Below, piece by piece: positions 1-9,745 of a DNA stretch of 64,000 bases (position 1 is its first letter; each line of letters opens with the position of its first letter). The DNA comes from CAMCXT01 sp040403315 (GTDB lineage Bacteria; Bacteroidota; Bacteroidia; M30B66): NCBI GenBank assembly GCA_040403315.1, contig JBBAKX010000001.1, positions 434,001 to 498,000 of the forward strand, read 5' to 3'. A program made the position numbers and the translations under genes. Under the pieces are notes generated by a model. It was given only the letters and a program-made list of their open reading frames with translations. It did no database searches and was not told the origin of the DNA.

Positions 1-886
1 TCACCAGTTGGGTTTGCTGATTCTCCCACTTAGATTTTCGATGAAACCTTTTGATGAGGATCTTGTCGCCTTTGCGAACAACCTGAGCGAGCAGTTCTTG
101 CTCCTGAGTTTCGTTTACTTGAAATTGATCGTAATGGAAATTCAGTTGAAATAGAGGCTGATGTTCTAAATCGAGCGACAAACTCAACACCGCTTTGAGT
201 GAATCTGGCTTGTCTTGTACATCAAAGCCTGAAAAGATAACCTCCGATCTTCTAGATGCCTTTATTAGGAAAGCGGAAATAAACTTATCCGCCAATCGAT
301 CAGGAATTTCCAACACATCTTTCTTTAGGAAAGGCTGCACTTTTTGTCCGTCGGTACCATCCGAAAGGGAGTAAATCCCTGTGGAATGCATTAACCAACC
401 TGATTCGCTGCAGAGCACTTGAGTACCTGTATCAGATGGTTTTATTTGGCTTTCACCATCGTATAACTTAAGGGCATATTCGATTCCATCACTCACTTTA
501 GTGAAATGGTAAACCATTTTTAATGAATGCGCGTGCACCGGATAAGGCAGCATGCCTGGATGATCCGAAGCTTTCACTCTCCAGTAAACCTGCTGCCCTC
601 GCAAAAGCAATAAACAAGCAGCAATTTTCTTGTCGAAAAAAAGATTGAGCACTTTCATTTGCTCTTCATCTTTCGAAAGCTTATCGAGAAACAGCTCTTT
701 TTTAACTTTTTTCTTGTTAAATACCCTCTCTACCGATTGAGGAGTGAGGTCGGCAAGCTTCTTAATTACCTGCAATTCTACCTCAGTAAATGGGTAATTA
801 TAATCCTCACGACGTTCGTAGATTACCCGTTGGTATTCATACGAAAATGTTTGATTATCAAGTAGTTTGATGAGAAACGCCTCCAT
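1..886 (-). CDS. N-terminal part of a large unidentified protein (possibly SNF2-type helicase)
   Basis: The frame is open from the left window edge to an ATG at 884-886 on the minus strand, giving 295 codons; the C-terminus lies outside the window. The visible part is soluble and charged, with no signal peptide or membrane segment. A strand-rich middle (a YSLSDG stretch, then VQPFLKKDVLEIP, then VIFSGFDVQ and FQLNFHYDQF) resembles the accessory region that precedes the helicase core in some large Bacteroidota SNF2 helicases. No helicase motif is inside the window, so that identity is a guess. That this is a coding region is much surer than its function. It is the first gene leftward from a 117-bp spacer and appears to have its own promoter region there. 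Confidence 0.6.
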   Translation of the reverse strand, partial: MEAFLIKLLDNQTFSYEYQRVIYERREDYNYPFTEVELQVIKKLADLTPQSVERVFNKKKVKKELFLDKLSKDEEQMKVLNLFFDKKIAACLLLLRGQQVYWRVKASDHPGMLPYPVHAHSLKMVYHFTKVSDGIEYALKLYDGESQIKPSDTGTQVLCSESGWLMHSTGIYSLSDGTDGQKVQPFLKKDVLEIPDRLADKFISAFLIKASRRSEVIFSGFDVQDKPDSLKAVLSLSLDLEHQPLFQLNFHYDQFQVNETQEQELLAQVVRKGDKILIKRFHRKSKWENQQTQLV

Positions 887-1003
887 TGTCAAACCTACGA
901 TTGGCAGACGTATGAAACAGAATATCAGTTGACTTTCTTTCATGAAGGCTTAAAAGATGCTCAAAACCGGAAATCCGGAAGCATCAACTTGCAAACCTAC
1001 AAC

Positions 1004-2179
1004 TCAGATGAGTCTGGAATAGCTTTCCAATGTTAATTTTTTCTGTGTGTTATCCACACCTTGAATGTGAACAATTCCGGGTTTGCTTCCTTGTGAAAAA
1101 TGCCCCTTTTCTTTTTCGATGCCCAATAATTTTGCCCCATTTAGGCTTGCCCATCGAAACAACTCTTCAATAGGAATAGCTGGGTAATACTGTTGAATGG
1201 CCTTGATTTCGCTTAACATGTTCAATTGATGATTTGATGCTAAAGAATCAGTGCCAATAGTGATCAAAAACTCTGATTCCCAAAGTTTATTGATGTCTGG
1301 GAGCGTGTTTTCGATGTAAAGGTTGGCATTTGGGCATAAACACAGAAAAAGTCTGTCGTGGTAAACCTGAATTTTTTCAAGGTCGTCGGCACTGATAAAA
1401 GTATTATGCACGAGCAGAATGTTTTTATCTCTTGGAAAGAAATCGATCAAATAATCGATTGGTCGAATGCCGGCAAATGGGAATTTTTCTCCGATTAAGT
1501 CTAGATTTCTCATTCGATCTGCCATTGCGCCAGTTCCAGTGGCGAACAATTCGATTTCGGCTTCCGATTCAGCGTGGTGAATGCTGTAAAATCCAGTGCT
1601 TTGGTTATCCAAATGATTTTTCACCAAAGTTTGTAACTCGATCGATGCAGAATAAGGTGCGTGTAAGCACATATTTCCCGGCCATTTTCCCAATTCGGCT
1701 AATAAGGCTTGACCTTCGTTTAAAATAGAATGCGCCAATTGACCATTAAATCCAAATCTTTCAATTAAACTGTGGTAATAAATCGAAGAATTTCGCTTTA
1801 TATCGAAAGTGCCAGCGCCATTGCAGATATCGGCAACTGCGACTATGCCAGAAAGATGCATTTCTGTATCGGCTTCCTGAATAGCTATTTCTCGCTGCTC
1901 ATTGTCGTTTCGCACTTGCATGAGCTTAGAAATAAACCCATTTAAACCGGTTTGTTCGTCGATTTTCCCTTTGAGATGAGAAAGCTCGAGGTGGCAATGA
2001 GCGTTTACAAAACCAGGAACAATCCAGCCGGGTAAATATTCGGCATAGTTTGCATGGTATTCGGCATCTAAAGGCTTTAAAACTTGGGCGATGCTTCCAT
2101 CTTCATTTACCCAAAGCATCCCATTAAAAATTGGGCTTTCAAGATTTGTAAACAGCCAATCGGTCCTGATTTTTCTCAC
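1004..2179 (-). CDS. Amidohydrolase family metal-dependent deaminase/hydrolase (SsnA/MTA-SAH deaminase type)
   Basis: Cytosolic metal-dependent hydrolase of the amidohydrolase superfamily. The first metal site is the HCHLELSHL motif after VPGFVNAH, and a later IGTDSLASNHQLN motif supplies the metal-binding Asp and matches deaminase-like members (SsnA, TrzN, MTA/SAH deaminase). VHNTF and HHAESEAE carry further histidines. The substrate cannot be told. I chose the GTG at 2177-2179: it gives the usual family start (basic residues, then DWLF and a beta-strand-rich N-terminal subdomain) and a length of about 391 residues. The frame stays open farther upstream but runs into the divergent rlmN gene. 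A TTTG box lies exactly 4 nt before this GTG. The two divergent starts are 86 bp apart. Confidence 0.8.
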   Translation of the reverse strand: MRKIRTDWLFTNLESPIFNGMLWVNEDGSIAQVLKPLDAEYHANYAEYLPGWIVPGFVNAHCHLELSHLKGKIDEQTGLNGFISKLMQVRNDNEQREIAIQEADTEMHLSGIVAVADICNGAGTFDIKRNSSIYYHSLIERFGFNGQLAHSILNEGQALLAELGKWPGNMCLHAPYSASIELQTLVKNHLDNQSTGFYSIHHAESEAEIELFATGTGAMADRMRNLDLIGEKFPFAGIRPIDYLIDFFPRDKNILLVHNTFISADDLEKIQVYHDRLFLCLCPNANLYIENTLPDINKLWESEFLITIGTDSLASNHQLNMLSEIKAIQQYYPAIPIEELFRWASLNGAKLLGIEKEKGHFSQGSKPGIVHIQGVDNTQKKLTLESYSRLI

Positions 2180-2249
2180 CCTGCAAAGGTGCAGAAATTC
2201 GACAGATGCTCGCTTTACTAAGTATGAAAAACAACGTCGGAATAAGCAG

Positions 2250-2257
2250 TATCTTTG
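2250..2257 (+). promoter_or_regulatory. Bacteroidota minus-7 box upstream of rlmN
   Basis: TATCTTTG is an exact match to the TAnnTTTG minus-7 consensus of the Bacteroidota primary sigma factor. It ends 8 nt before the ATG at 2266, so it lies inside the upstream in-frame extension of rlmN and argues against a start at 2206. No clear minus-33 TTG was found at the usual spacing. Confidence 0.55.
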
Positions 2258-2265
2258 CCACGCGC

Positions 2266-3342
2266 ATGACTGAAACACAACCCGATATCCGAAAAATGAG
2301 CTTTCCTGAATTGCTGGAATGGTTCGAATTGCATAAACATCCAAAGTTTAGAGCGAAGCAAGTTTTTGAATGGCTTTGGAAAAAATCGGCAACTGATTTC
2401 GATCAGATGACCAACATTAGCCTCGATTTACGCAATCAGCTCAAAGAGCATTTTGCATTTCGTCCGCTTCGTCCTGCCGAGTCGCAAAAAAGCTCCGATC
2501 GAACTATCAAAACAGCTTTCAAATTGTATGACGGACAAGTTGTTGAAGGAGTGTTGATTCCAACTAGATCGCGCATGACTGCCTGTATTTCGTCGCAGGC
2601 AGGCTGTTCGTTGACTTGCAAGTTTTGTGCGACAGGGAAAATGAAATTGATTCGAAATCTAGATGCAGGTGAGATTTACGATCAAGTAGCCTATATCAGA
2701 AAACAAAGTGAGCAGAATTATGCAATCCCACTTTCGAATATCGTTTACATGGGCATGGGTGAACCTTTGCTGAATTATAAAAATGTGATTGAAAGCATTG
2801 AGAAGATTACATCTCCTGATGGTTTGGGCATGTCGCCGCAACGAATTACCGTTTCAACTGCCGGTATCTCGAAAATGATCAGAAAGCTCGGCGATGATGA
2901 GGTGAAGTTTAATTTAGCCCTTTCGCTACATGCTGCCAACGATGAGAAACGCAGTAAAATTATGCCGATCAACGAGAGTAACAGCCTTGACGAATTGGCG
3001 GATGCGTTACTTTATTTTTACGATAAAACAGGAACTCGACCAACGTTGGAGTATATCATTTTTAAAGATTTTAACGACTCTTTAGAGGATGCTGCACAGT
3101 TGGAAAGGTTTACGCGCCGGGTGCCTACAAAGGTTAACATTATTGAATACAACCCAATAGGAGAAGGAGACTTCAAACGTGCAGATGAAGCGCAAGTGGA
3201 TATTTTTGTTGGATTCTTGGAGAAAAAAGGAGTGATCGTAAATGTGCGAAGAAGTCGCGGAAAAGACATCGATGCCGCTTGCGGACAGTTGGCAAACAAG
3301 AACAAGGCTGCATCCAATGTTATTCGAAAGGCTGAAGTATGA
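2266..3342 (+). CDS. rlmN: 23S rRNA (adenine-2503-C2)-/tRNA (adenine-37-C2)-methyltransferase RlmN
   Basis: Radical SAM methyltransferase that puts a C2 methyl group on A2503 of 23S rRNA and on A37 of some tRNAs. The radical SAM cluster motif CxxxCxxC is at Cys114, Cys118 and Cys121 (CSLTCKFCATG). The C-terminal catalytic Cys that forms the methyl-transfer adduct is Cys339 in DAACGQL. The MGMGEPLLNY SAM-binding motif is intact. Length (358 aa) is normal. I chose the ATG at 2266 because it begins the normal N-terminal segment (a recognisable KMSFPELLEWF helix) and a TAnnTTTG box lies just before it. The next gene overlaps its stop by 4 nt (ATGA), so the two are probably translationally coupled. 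Confidence 0.96.
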   Translation: MTETQPDIRKMSFPELLEWFELHKHPKFRAKQVFEWLWKKSATDFDQMTNISLDLRNQLKEHFAFRPLRPAESQKSSDRTIKTAFKLYDGQVVEGVLIPTRSRMTACISSQAGCSLTCKFCATGKMKLIRNLDAGEIYDQVAYIRKQSEQNYAIPLSNIVYMGMGEPLLNYKNVIESIEKITSPDGLGMSPQRITVSTAGISKMIRKLGDDEVKFNLALSLHAANDEKRSKIMPINESNSLDELADALLYFYDKTGTRPTLEYIIFKDFNDSLEDAAQLERFTRRVPTKVNIIEYNPIGEGDFKRADEAQVDIFVGFLEKKGVIVNVRRSRGKDIDAACGQLANKNKAASNVIRKAEV

Positions 3343-4823
3343 TTAGGTTGATCCTACTGATGTTTTTTGCTGTTCCGAGTATATTGTGCGGGCAGGAATT
3401 CAAACGTGGGAAAGCCGAAAAGGCTGACCAAAAATATCAGCCCGTAGAGTTGGTCGGCCTTTATGAAGGAAGAATCGCATTGCTGAAAGGCAAAACCAAC
3501 GATTCGGAGTTCTTATCGGATTTGATGGTTGAGTTGTTTGACTCCGCCTCTTTAAACCGCGTTTCACAAACACGATTTGAAAAATGTTACGTTGATCAAC
3601 TTGAATTTTTTCCTGAAGGGGTAAAATCGTTTGGGAATAAGCTCATGATTTTTGGATCTGGTTACGACAAAGAGCAGAAATGTAATGTGCTTAAGTACAA
3701 ATTGCCCGATTTTGAAAGTGCTGAACTAAAGCCTTCCCAAGGAAAAGAATTGATGCGCGTTTCAGCATCATTCTTTAGCAATTCTCAAGCGCGTTTTCAT
3801 TTGGTTTACAACGAAAAATGTGATCGATTGCTTGCTTTATCTGCCGGCTATCCATTGAAGTCGGATTCGCTTCAAATCGATTTTACTGTATTCAACGATC
3901 AGCTTCAACAAATAAAAACAATCCATCAACTCATACCATCTAGTGGATATCGGTTTAAAGTGCTGCAAACAAAGTTAGATCATCGCGGCAATGTTGAATT
4001 GCTGATTGATTGGTTTAGCGATGGTAAGAACCCAAAACACAGTTATTCTTTATTTGCGTTTCCAGTATTGAGCGACGAGATAGTAGAGTACTCGCTCGAC
4101 ATTCCCGACAAGTCGATGAAGGACATCAGGTTTGAAGCAATCAACGAAGACCTTATTGCAGTATCAGGGATATATGGGAAGAGCGCCGATGAAAAATTGC
4201 CAGAAGGCTTATTTTACTTAACTATTAATCGAGAGAAGACATTGATTGAGGCGAAAGTAATGCTTGGTTTTTCAGAATTGATGAAACTTGAAGGCTTGAA
4301 AAATTCACCTCAAAGCTTCGATGAATTGTTTGAAAACATTCGATTGGTTGCGATGCAAAAGTTCGGTAGCCAAGAGATTTCCATCTTACTAGAACAACAA
4401 TCGTCGGAGGAAATTTGCCAAACAGATTTTCGATCGAATATGATGGTTTGTAACCAGCACTATTATATAAACAACGTTGTATTGCTAAAGATGTCGAGCA
4501 CAGGGTTCATTACAAAATCGCATCTTATTGAGAAAAAGCAACATCTCATCGAAAACGATCGAGTTTATTTATCCTGCCAATTGCAGGAATCGAATAATGA
4601 AATAGGTGTTTTGTACAACTTGAATATAAAAGAAAAAGGAGAGGCCAAATTCAACTTTCCCGAAAACAGTAAGTTGGTGTCGAATTTTGCGGGTGTTCCA
4701 ATCAAGTCGTTTGAGAACGATGTTCCGGTACAAATTGAATGTGGGGCTATGATCATCAACCAGTTTTTATATATGGTTGGCGACGGGCGCGAAGGAACCG
4801 CGTTAATTCGATTGGCTTATTAG
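3339..4823 (+). CDS. Secreted protein of unknown function coupled to rlmN
   Basis: A 494-residue protein with a clear Sec signal peptide (a hydrophobic run LILLMFFAVPSILC followed by GQE, residues 1-20). The mature part has no recognised domain, no membrane segment and no T9SS sorting domain. It is strand-rich with alternating hydrophobic residues, as in a repeated-strand or propeller fold, but no repeat unit is clear. Its ATG overlaps the rlmN stop (ATGA), so it is expressed with rlmN. Its last bases overlap the convergent metF stop by 4 nt. Position with an RNA methyltransferase does not suggest a function. I do not recognise the family. Confidence 0.75.
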   Translation: MIRLILLMFFAVPSILCGQEFKRGKAEKADQKYQPVELVGLYEGRIALLKGKTNDSEFLSDLMVELFDSASLNRVSQTRFEKCYVDQLEFFPEGVKSFGNKLMIFGSGYDKEQKCNVLKYKLPDFESAELKPSQGKELMRVSASFFSNSQARFHLVYNEKCDRLLALSAGYPLKSDSLQIDFTVFNDQLQQIKTIHQLIPSSGYRFKVLQTKLDHRGNVELLIDWFSDGKNPKHSYSLFAFPVLSDEIVEYSLDIPDKSMKDIRFEAINEDLIAVSGIYGKSADEKLPEGLFYLTINREKTLIEAKVMLGFSELMKLEGLKNSPQSFDELFENIRLVAMQKFGSQEISILLEQQSSEEICQTDFRSNMMVCNQHYYINNVVLLKMSSTGFITKSHLIEKKQHLIENDRVYLSCQLQESNNEIGVLYNLNIKEKGEAKFNFPENSKLVSNFAGVPIKSFENDVPVQIECGAMIINQFLYMVGDGREGTALIRLAY

Positions 4824-5776
4824 TAGGCCGTTTTTACGATTTTTTTCACGGCCTCCGATTTCCCCATAGTATAATAATGGATGCAAGGAACGCCATATTC
4901 AATGAGCTCTTTTGTTTGTTGAATTCCCCATTCGATGCCCACTTCTGTAACTTGTTGATTGTTCTTACATTTTTCTAATTCATCAGCAAGCGCCTCGGGC
5001 ATATCGATATGAAATGTTTTAGGCAAGAAGGTGATGTGTTTCAACGTGGTAATAGGCTTTAAACCTGGAATAATAGGAACATTGATGCCAATACTTCGAC
5101 ATTCTTCAACGAAATTGAAAAATTTCTGATTGTCGAAAAACAGTTGAGTAACAATATAATGAGCACCTGCATCCACTTTTTCTTTCAAGTAACGCAAGTC
5201 GGTTTTCATGTTTTGGGCCTCGAAATGTTTTTCAGGATAACCCGCAACACCAATGCAAAAGTCTGTAGGAATACCTTCAACAATTTCGTCATCAATATAC
5301 CGACCTTGATTCATCATTGAAACTTGTTTCACCAAAGTTGAGGTGTAAACGTGGCCATCTTTTTCAGGTACAAATGTAGATTCTCCTTTTACGGGATCTC
5401 CGCGGAGGGCGAGAACATTGTTCATTCCAAGATATTGCATATCAATCAATGCAAGCTCTGTTTCGTCGCGGGTAAAGCCACCACAAATAAGATGTGGCAC
5501 TGTATCGACTTTGAATTTATTCTTAATAGCAGCGCAAATACTAACTGTTCCTGGGCGTTTGCGTGCAGCTATTTTATCGTGTAAACCGTTGCTAAGCTTC
5601 TTATAAATAAATTCTTCTCTGTGGTATGTTACATTGATAAAACTTGGATCAAATTCCATCAGTGGCTCGATGCCATTATACAAATCTTGGATATCTCTTC
5701 CCTTAAGTGAAGGTAGTACTTCAAATGAGAAAAGAGTTTTGTCTTTCGCGTTGTCGAGATGTTCGGTAACTTTCAC
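4820..5776 (-). CDS. metF: 5,10-methylenetetrahydrofolate reductase
   Basis: Flavoenzyme that reduces 5,10-methylene-THF to 5-methyl-THF for methionine synthesis. The N-terminal FSFEVLPSLKG stretch carries the catalytic Glu. The TYHREE segment, LALRGDP and GVAGYPEKH motifs and the C-terminal PIIPGLKPI strand are typical of the FAD-binding TIM barrel. I chose a GTG start at 5774-5776: it gives a normal 318-residue protein beginning VKVTEHL. The longer ATG frame starts upstream of an exact TAnnTTTG box (5793-5800) and is therefore unlikely to be transcribed. The gene converges with the rlmN-linked unknown, with a 4-nt overlap of the two stop regions. Confidence 0.95.
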   Translation of the reverse strand: MKVTEHLDNAKDKTLFSFEVLPSLKGRDIQDLYNGIEPLMEFDPSFINVTYHREEFIYKKLSNGLHDKIAARKRPGTVSICAAIKNKFKVDTVPHLICGGFTRDETELALIDMQYLGMNNVLALRGDPVKGESTFVPEKDGHVYTSTLVKQVSMMNQGRYIDDEIVEGIPTDFCIGVAGYPEKHFEAQNMKTDLRYLKEKVDAGAHYIVTQLFFDNQKFFNFVEECRSIGINVPIIPGLKPITTLKHITFLPKTFHIDMPEALADELEKCKNNQQVTEVGIEWGIQQTKELIEYGVPCIHYYTMGKSEAVKKIVKTAY

Positions 5777-5792
5777 AGTAAAAATTTGAATG

Positions 5793-5800
5793 CAAAAATA
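5793..5800 (-). promoter_or_regulatory. Minus-7 box of metF
   Basis: On the minus strand the bases read TATTTTTG, an exact TAnnTTTG. It lies 16 nt before the GTG at 5776 and inside the upstream extension of the frame, which decides the metF start. Confidence 0.6.
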
Positions 5801-5823
5801 CAAGTTAACCCCCATATTTGTTT

Positions 5824-5858
5824 AAAAAAAAAGGGACTCAATAAATATGAGTCCCTTT
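5824..5858 (-). terminator. Rho-independent terminator of the T9SS type-B gene
   Basis: A perfect 11-bp stem (5830-5840 with 5848-5858) and a 7-nt loop are followed on the minus strand by a run of Ts (complement of the A run at 5824-5832). It lies 24 bp after the stop of the gene at 5882-8542 and just upstream of metF. Confidence 0.85.
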
Positions 5859-5881
5859 CGAAGGTTTTTAAATAGCTTAAA

Positions 5882-8542
5882 TTATTCTTTGAAAATCGTC
5901 ACAGTTCCTTTAAGTGGTTCAGACAAAGTTGGTGCTGAAACTACGTAGAAGTAAGTACCGCTTGGCACGTTATCGCCATCCCAATTGCTCTTATAGTTTG
6001 TGCCTTCATAAACAACTTTACCCCATCGGCTGTATACAACTACTGTATTTTCAGGGTATCCATCAATGAATGGAATCACGAAAAAGTCGTTTTTGCCATC
6101 ACCATTCGGACTGAAAACGTTAGGCACGTAAGGCTTGTCGATAATTATTATTGGAATCGTTAGTGTGTCTTTACAGCCCAATTCTGTAGTTAAGATAATG
6201 GTCACATCTACTTGTCCAGTATCTGGGAAAGATTCTGTTGGAGAAGGGATGTAAACAGTATCCTCGTCAGCTGGAGGATTATTGAATACCCAGAACCAAG
6301 TGGCAACAGTATCGCCAGCTCCTGGAGTGGATGTATTGGTAAAGTTGATCGGAGTATTTAACAACACTGCAGCGGTATTTGGCACATAAGCGAGGCCTGC
6401 GGTTGGTAGCTCAGTGTATGGAGCATTGAGCGTATCAATACCAACACAGCCAAATGCATCAGTTACGATAACAATAATATCGTCGTTGTCGGGTGTTCCA
6501 CCAGTCCAAGTAGTTGTATCGGCAGTGCTGAGCGTATCGTTTAAATAAATCCAACGGTAAAGGTCGAATGTATCGTTTACGAAAAGTTCAATGGTATCGT
6601 ATTTACAAAATCTCTCTAATCCTTCAATTTGCGGTGTTGGTGTTGAATTGCCTACAACAAATGGCTGAGACGTACCGATACATCCATTTTCATCCTCAAC
6701 AGTTACAGTATAGGCTCCTGCTGTTACAAGCGCTAAACTACCGAAGGTGTTGTTCGACCATTCGTAAGAAACAAACTCAGTTGTTGTAGAAAGCTGAGCC
6801 GTTTCATTAAAGCAAGTGTGGTTGTCACCTACAATTACTGGTGTAATGGAACTGATTGAGGCAATGATAAATGGTGCAGAAGTTCCCGAACATCCGTTTG
6901 TGTCTGTTACTGTAACTGTGTATGATCCACCACTTACCAAAATGGTATCGAGGTTTGATGGTGTTGACCAAAGATAACTTGAATATTGATCTGCAGTATA
7001 TAGTTGAGTTACTTGTGTATTACAAACGGTGTCTTCTCCGATTACAACAGGCTCAGGTGAAAATGCAGATGCAACATCATAAGGATCAGAAGTACCCACA
7101 CATCCGTCTAAAATAACTGTAACCGAATAAGAACCTTCTTGAGTAACGTTAATTGTTGATGTGCTTTCGTTGTTAGGTGACCAAGCATATTCATCATAAG
7201 TTCCACCACTTACTGAAAGCAATGCCGCTTCGCCACTGCAAATGAATGGAACTCCAATGATTTGTGGAATAAAGCCATTTTCAATGACATTGAAAACCAA
7301 ATTAATGGTGTAAGATGCTGCAGGCGTTCCGTTATCAGTAGCAGTGAAAGTAACTGTATTGTAACCTAAGTTTCCTGAGCCACCTGTAAATGTTCCTAAT
7401 ACTGTACAGGTTGTTCCTGCAGTAATTGATCCCAATGCGAAACCTGGAACGGCATCAGTGATAAGCTGCGCATCTACAGTTTGACCAGGCTCAACTGGAA
7501 TGAAATCGAAATCGACATCAAAAGTACCACCAGCACAAACCACGATTGTATCGCACAATGGAGCTCCGATTGCAAGTGGTGCAATATTGTTCTGAGCACC
7601 AGGTTGCAAACAGGTATTAAAAAAGAAAACTGTATTGTCGAGGAAACTTACTTGATCGACGTTTCCAAACGGACCATCATAAGTATTGCCTGGAGCATCA
7701 AATCGACCCAATTGGATGTAGTCAATGCCATCTCCACGGTTCACACCAACTGTTGCTGGAGTTCCGCCAAATCCGCCTACACCTTGAGATGCCGTTCCTG
7801 TTGTCCATTGCATATCGGCATAAATAAAGGCAATGTTAGAACCTGGAGGCAATACACTACTTGTGCCATTTGAAATAAGCAATTGAAAAGTATTTCTAAG
7901 GGCTCCATTTTCAGGATAAACAGCCACAGTATCCCAAGAAACAACTGCGTATTCTGGGTAAACGTCGTAGCGAATTTGCCCTAGTGGATTGATGATAGGC
8001 TCTCCGGTGTCAACATCTCCCCAAAATGGAGCAATCATAGCAGGAATACCCGCTGCAGGAAATGCTTGAGAAGTAAATGTATTGTATGAAGCTTCGAACG
8101 TGATGTTCCCGTTGTTGTTGATGAAGAAACTGTTGTAGTTGGTTCCGTAAAAACAAAAATCGAAAGGAATTTGAACTTCGAAATCTCCAGCTGGTGGAGC
8201 GTCATCAAAATAAACTTCACCTCCCCAAGGATCTAAAAAGTCTGTAGTTGCAATATAACCACAAGGAGGGGCAGACAACTCTGCTCTACTTGAACGGGTT
8301 ACATGATTTGCTGGAGTAACGGTACCTGATGAAATCGGGCCGCTCACTACATAATTAGCATTCGGATTAAGTAAACCTTGCGCCTTTAGGCTATTGTAGA
8401 CCTCTGCACTGATAGGAACATTAGTTTGCCCTTGCGAGCCAGTTGGGTTCTGAGCAAATGCGAGTGCCGGTATAAGCAGTGCAAGGAAAAAACTCAGTAT
8501 TCTGCTGTTTATCAGCATAATGGGATGGTTTGTTGATTTCAT
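5882..8542 (-). CDS. Large secreted protein with nidogen-like and Ig-like domains and a type-B T9SS C-terminal domain
   Basis: An 886-residue cell-surface or secreted protein. A signal peptide ends near LALLIPALAFAQ. Residues of about 90-300 form a NIDO-like region (FNNNGNITF-type strand, then PFWGDVDTG and VSWDTV). Several Ig/PKD-like repeats follow, recognisable by repeated CSG/CNT...YxWS...GxYxVTV cores. The last 80 or so residues are the gliding-motility-associated type-B sorting domain: PNVFSPNGDGKNDFF, then YSRWGKVVYEG, then PSGTYFYVV. Such proteins leave the outer membrane by T9SS; role (adhesin or matrix) is inferred. I chose the ATG at 8542 because an exact TAATTTTG box lies 32 nt upstream; the earlier start leaves an odd N-terminus. 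A strong terminator follows. Confidence 0.85.
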   Translation of the reverse strand: MKSTNHPIMLINSRILSFFLALLIPALAFAQNPTGSQGQTNVPISAEVYNSLKAQGLLNPNANYVVSGPISSGTVTPANHVTRSSRAELSAPPCGYIATTDFLDPWGGEVYFDDAPPAGDFEVQIPFDFCFYGTNYNSFFINNNGNITFEASYNTFTSQAFPAAGIPAMIAPFWGDVDTGEPIINPLGQIRYDVYPEYAVVSWDTVAVYPENGALRNTFQLLISNGTSSVLPPGSNIAFIYADMQWTTGTASQGVGGFGGTPATVGVNRGDGIDYIQLGRFDAPGNTYDGPFGNVDQVSFLDNTVFFFNTCLQPGAQNNIAPLAIGAPLCDTIVVCAGGTFDVDFDFIPVEPGQTVDAQLITDAVPGFALGSITAGTTCTVLGTFTGGSGNLGYNTVTFTATDNGTPAASYTINLVFNVIENGFIPQIIGVPFICSGEAALLSVSGGTYDEYAWSPNNESTSTINVTQEGSYSVTVILDGCVGTSDPYDVASAFSPEPVVIGEDTVCNTQVTQLYTADQYSSYLWSTPSNLDTILVSGGSYTVTVTDTNGCSGTSAPFIIASISSITPVIVGDNHTCFNETAQLSTTTEFVSYEWSNNTFGSLALVTAGAYTVTVEDENGCIGTSQPFVVGNSTPTPQIEGLERFCKYDTIELFVNDTFDLYRWIYLNDTLSTADTTTWTGGTPDNDDIIVIVTDAFGCVGIDTLNAPYTELPTAGLAYVPNTAAVLLNTPINFTNTSTPGAGDTVATWFWVFNNPPADEDTVYIPSPTESFPDTGQVDVTIILTTELGCKDTLTIPIIIIDKPYVPNVFSPNGDGKNDFFVIPFIDGYPENTVVVYSRWGKVVYEGTNYKSNWDGDNVPSGTYFYVVSAPTLSEPLKGTVTIFKE

Positions 8543-8574
8543 TTCGATGTTAAACAAGCGTCGGAAAAGGTAGG

Positions 8575-8582
8575 CAAAATTA
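8575..8582 (-). promoter_or_regulatory. Minus-7 box of the T9SS type-B gene
   Basis: TAATTTTG on the minus strand matches TAnnTTTG exactly, 32 nt before the chosen ATG at 8542. The rest of the 207-bp spacer up to 8749 is A+T-rich with nothing else recognisable. Confidence 0.5.
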
Positions 8583-8749
8583 GAAAATTTCTGGAATTGA
8601 TCAGGATAATTATGCGTTAGAGATACTTATTTAACTCAATTTGTTGCATGTACTTGAAGATTTTTATTGAATTGGAATTTGATTCAAATTTACAAGGCTT
8701 AATTTACTGTAAAAACCATACTCCAATTTGCCCGATTAAGCGCTGAGGC

Positions 8750-9745
8750 TCATGTATTGGTCTCCAAAATAGGAAATTTACGGTTAATGATTGCAAGAAG
8801 GAATTTTGCCAAAATAATGCGATCTCTTTTTCGACTTGCAAACTGGCGGAGATAATGCCATGCCTTACGTTTATTCACTTGTAGCGTTTCCATATAGAGC
8901 AGCCGATATAGATAAGCTTCATAGTTGTTGTTTTCTTTGATTAAGGAATTGGCTTCTGAGAGTCCTTTATGCGCTAATTCGTGGAGTAAAATCAGCAATC
9001 GTTTCCTCGCTTGAAGTGATTGTTCGTACATCATTACACGATTTCGACTCAGACTTTTAGGATGAACTCTAATTAGAGAAATCGAAAGCGGTGAAGGATC
9101 ATACACCATCCATGTATTTTGAGCCAAAATGCGCAAGTAGAACTCCCAGTCTTCAACCCAATTGAGTGGTGCGTGAAAACTACCAGCATCTAACACCAAT
9201 TTCCGTCGCAACAAAGGGGAAGATATTACAAAAATATTTTTATGGTACATCCTTGAAAACATCCCCCAAGAATGCCCTGTATATTCGGGCATCCAAGGCA
9301 TATTGGTCGCATCATTCGTAAATCTTGTTTCAGATGGATTTCCGCTGTCGTAATACAGAGCATGGCTGTAGATTAATCCTGCTTCTGGATTCGCTTCAAA
9401 TAGCTTTATCTGGTTAGAAATTTTACCAGTTTGGATTTGATCGTCGGCATCAACAAACTGAATGTAATCGCCAGAGGACAGTTCTATACCTCGGTTTCGG
9501 CTAGCTGATGTGGTGCTGTGTGGAATTTTAGCATAATGAAACCTTGGGTCTTTTCGAACAAATTCTTCAACTACCGACTCTGTTTGATCGGTAGATCCAT
9601 TATCAACTACAATACATTCCCAATTGAGATATTCCTGTTTTTGAATACTTGTTAGAGTTTCGCCAATAAAATGGGCGTAATTAAATGTTGGGACAATTAT
9701 AGAAACTAATGGCATTGCCGAATTCTCCGCAGAATTTGAAATCAT
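8750..9745 (-). CDS. Family 2 glycosyltransferase
   Basis: A GT-A fold glycosyltransferase (331 aa), likely transferring a sugar from a nucleotide donor to a surface glycan in the cytoplasm. The N-terminal VSIIVPTFNYAHFIGETL and VVDNGSTDQT motifs bind the nucleotide. The DxD-type motif is in YIQFVDADDQI near residue 97, and ASRNRGIELSSG lies before it. WVEDWEFYLR in the middle carries the ED(W)E acceptor-side motif. The C-terminal third is basic and helical, without clear membrane segments. Its ATG overlaps the stop of the upstream lipoprotein gene (ATGA), so the two are probably one transcript. The donor and acceptor cannot be told. Confidence 0.85.
   Translation of the reverse strand: MISNSAENSAMPLVSIIVPTFNYAHFIGETLTSIQKQEYLNWECIVVDNGSTDQTESVVEEFVRKDPRFHYAKIPHSTTSASRNRGIELSSGDYIQFVDADDQIQTGKISNQIKLFEANPEAGLIYSHALYYDSGNPSETRFTNDATNMPWMPEYTGHSWGMFSRMYHKNIFVISSPLLRRKLVLDAGSFHAPLNWVEDWEFYLRILAQNTWMVYDPSPLSISLIRVHPKSLSRNRVMMYEQSLQARKRLLILLHELAHKGLSEANSLIKENNNYEAYLYRLLYMETLQVNKRKAWHYLRQFASRKRDRIILAKFLLAIINRKFPILETNT

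Noticed and set aside
3339..4823. T9SS cargo
   Set aside because: It has a signal peptide but no C-terminal sorting domain.
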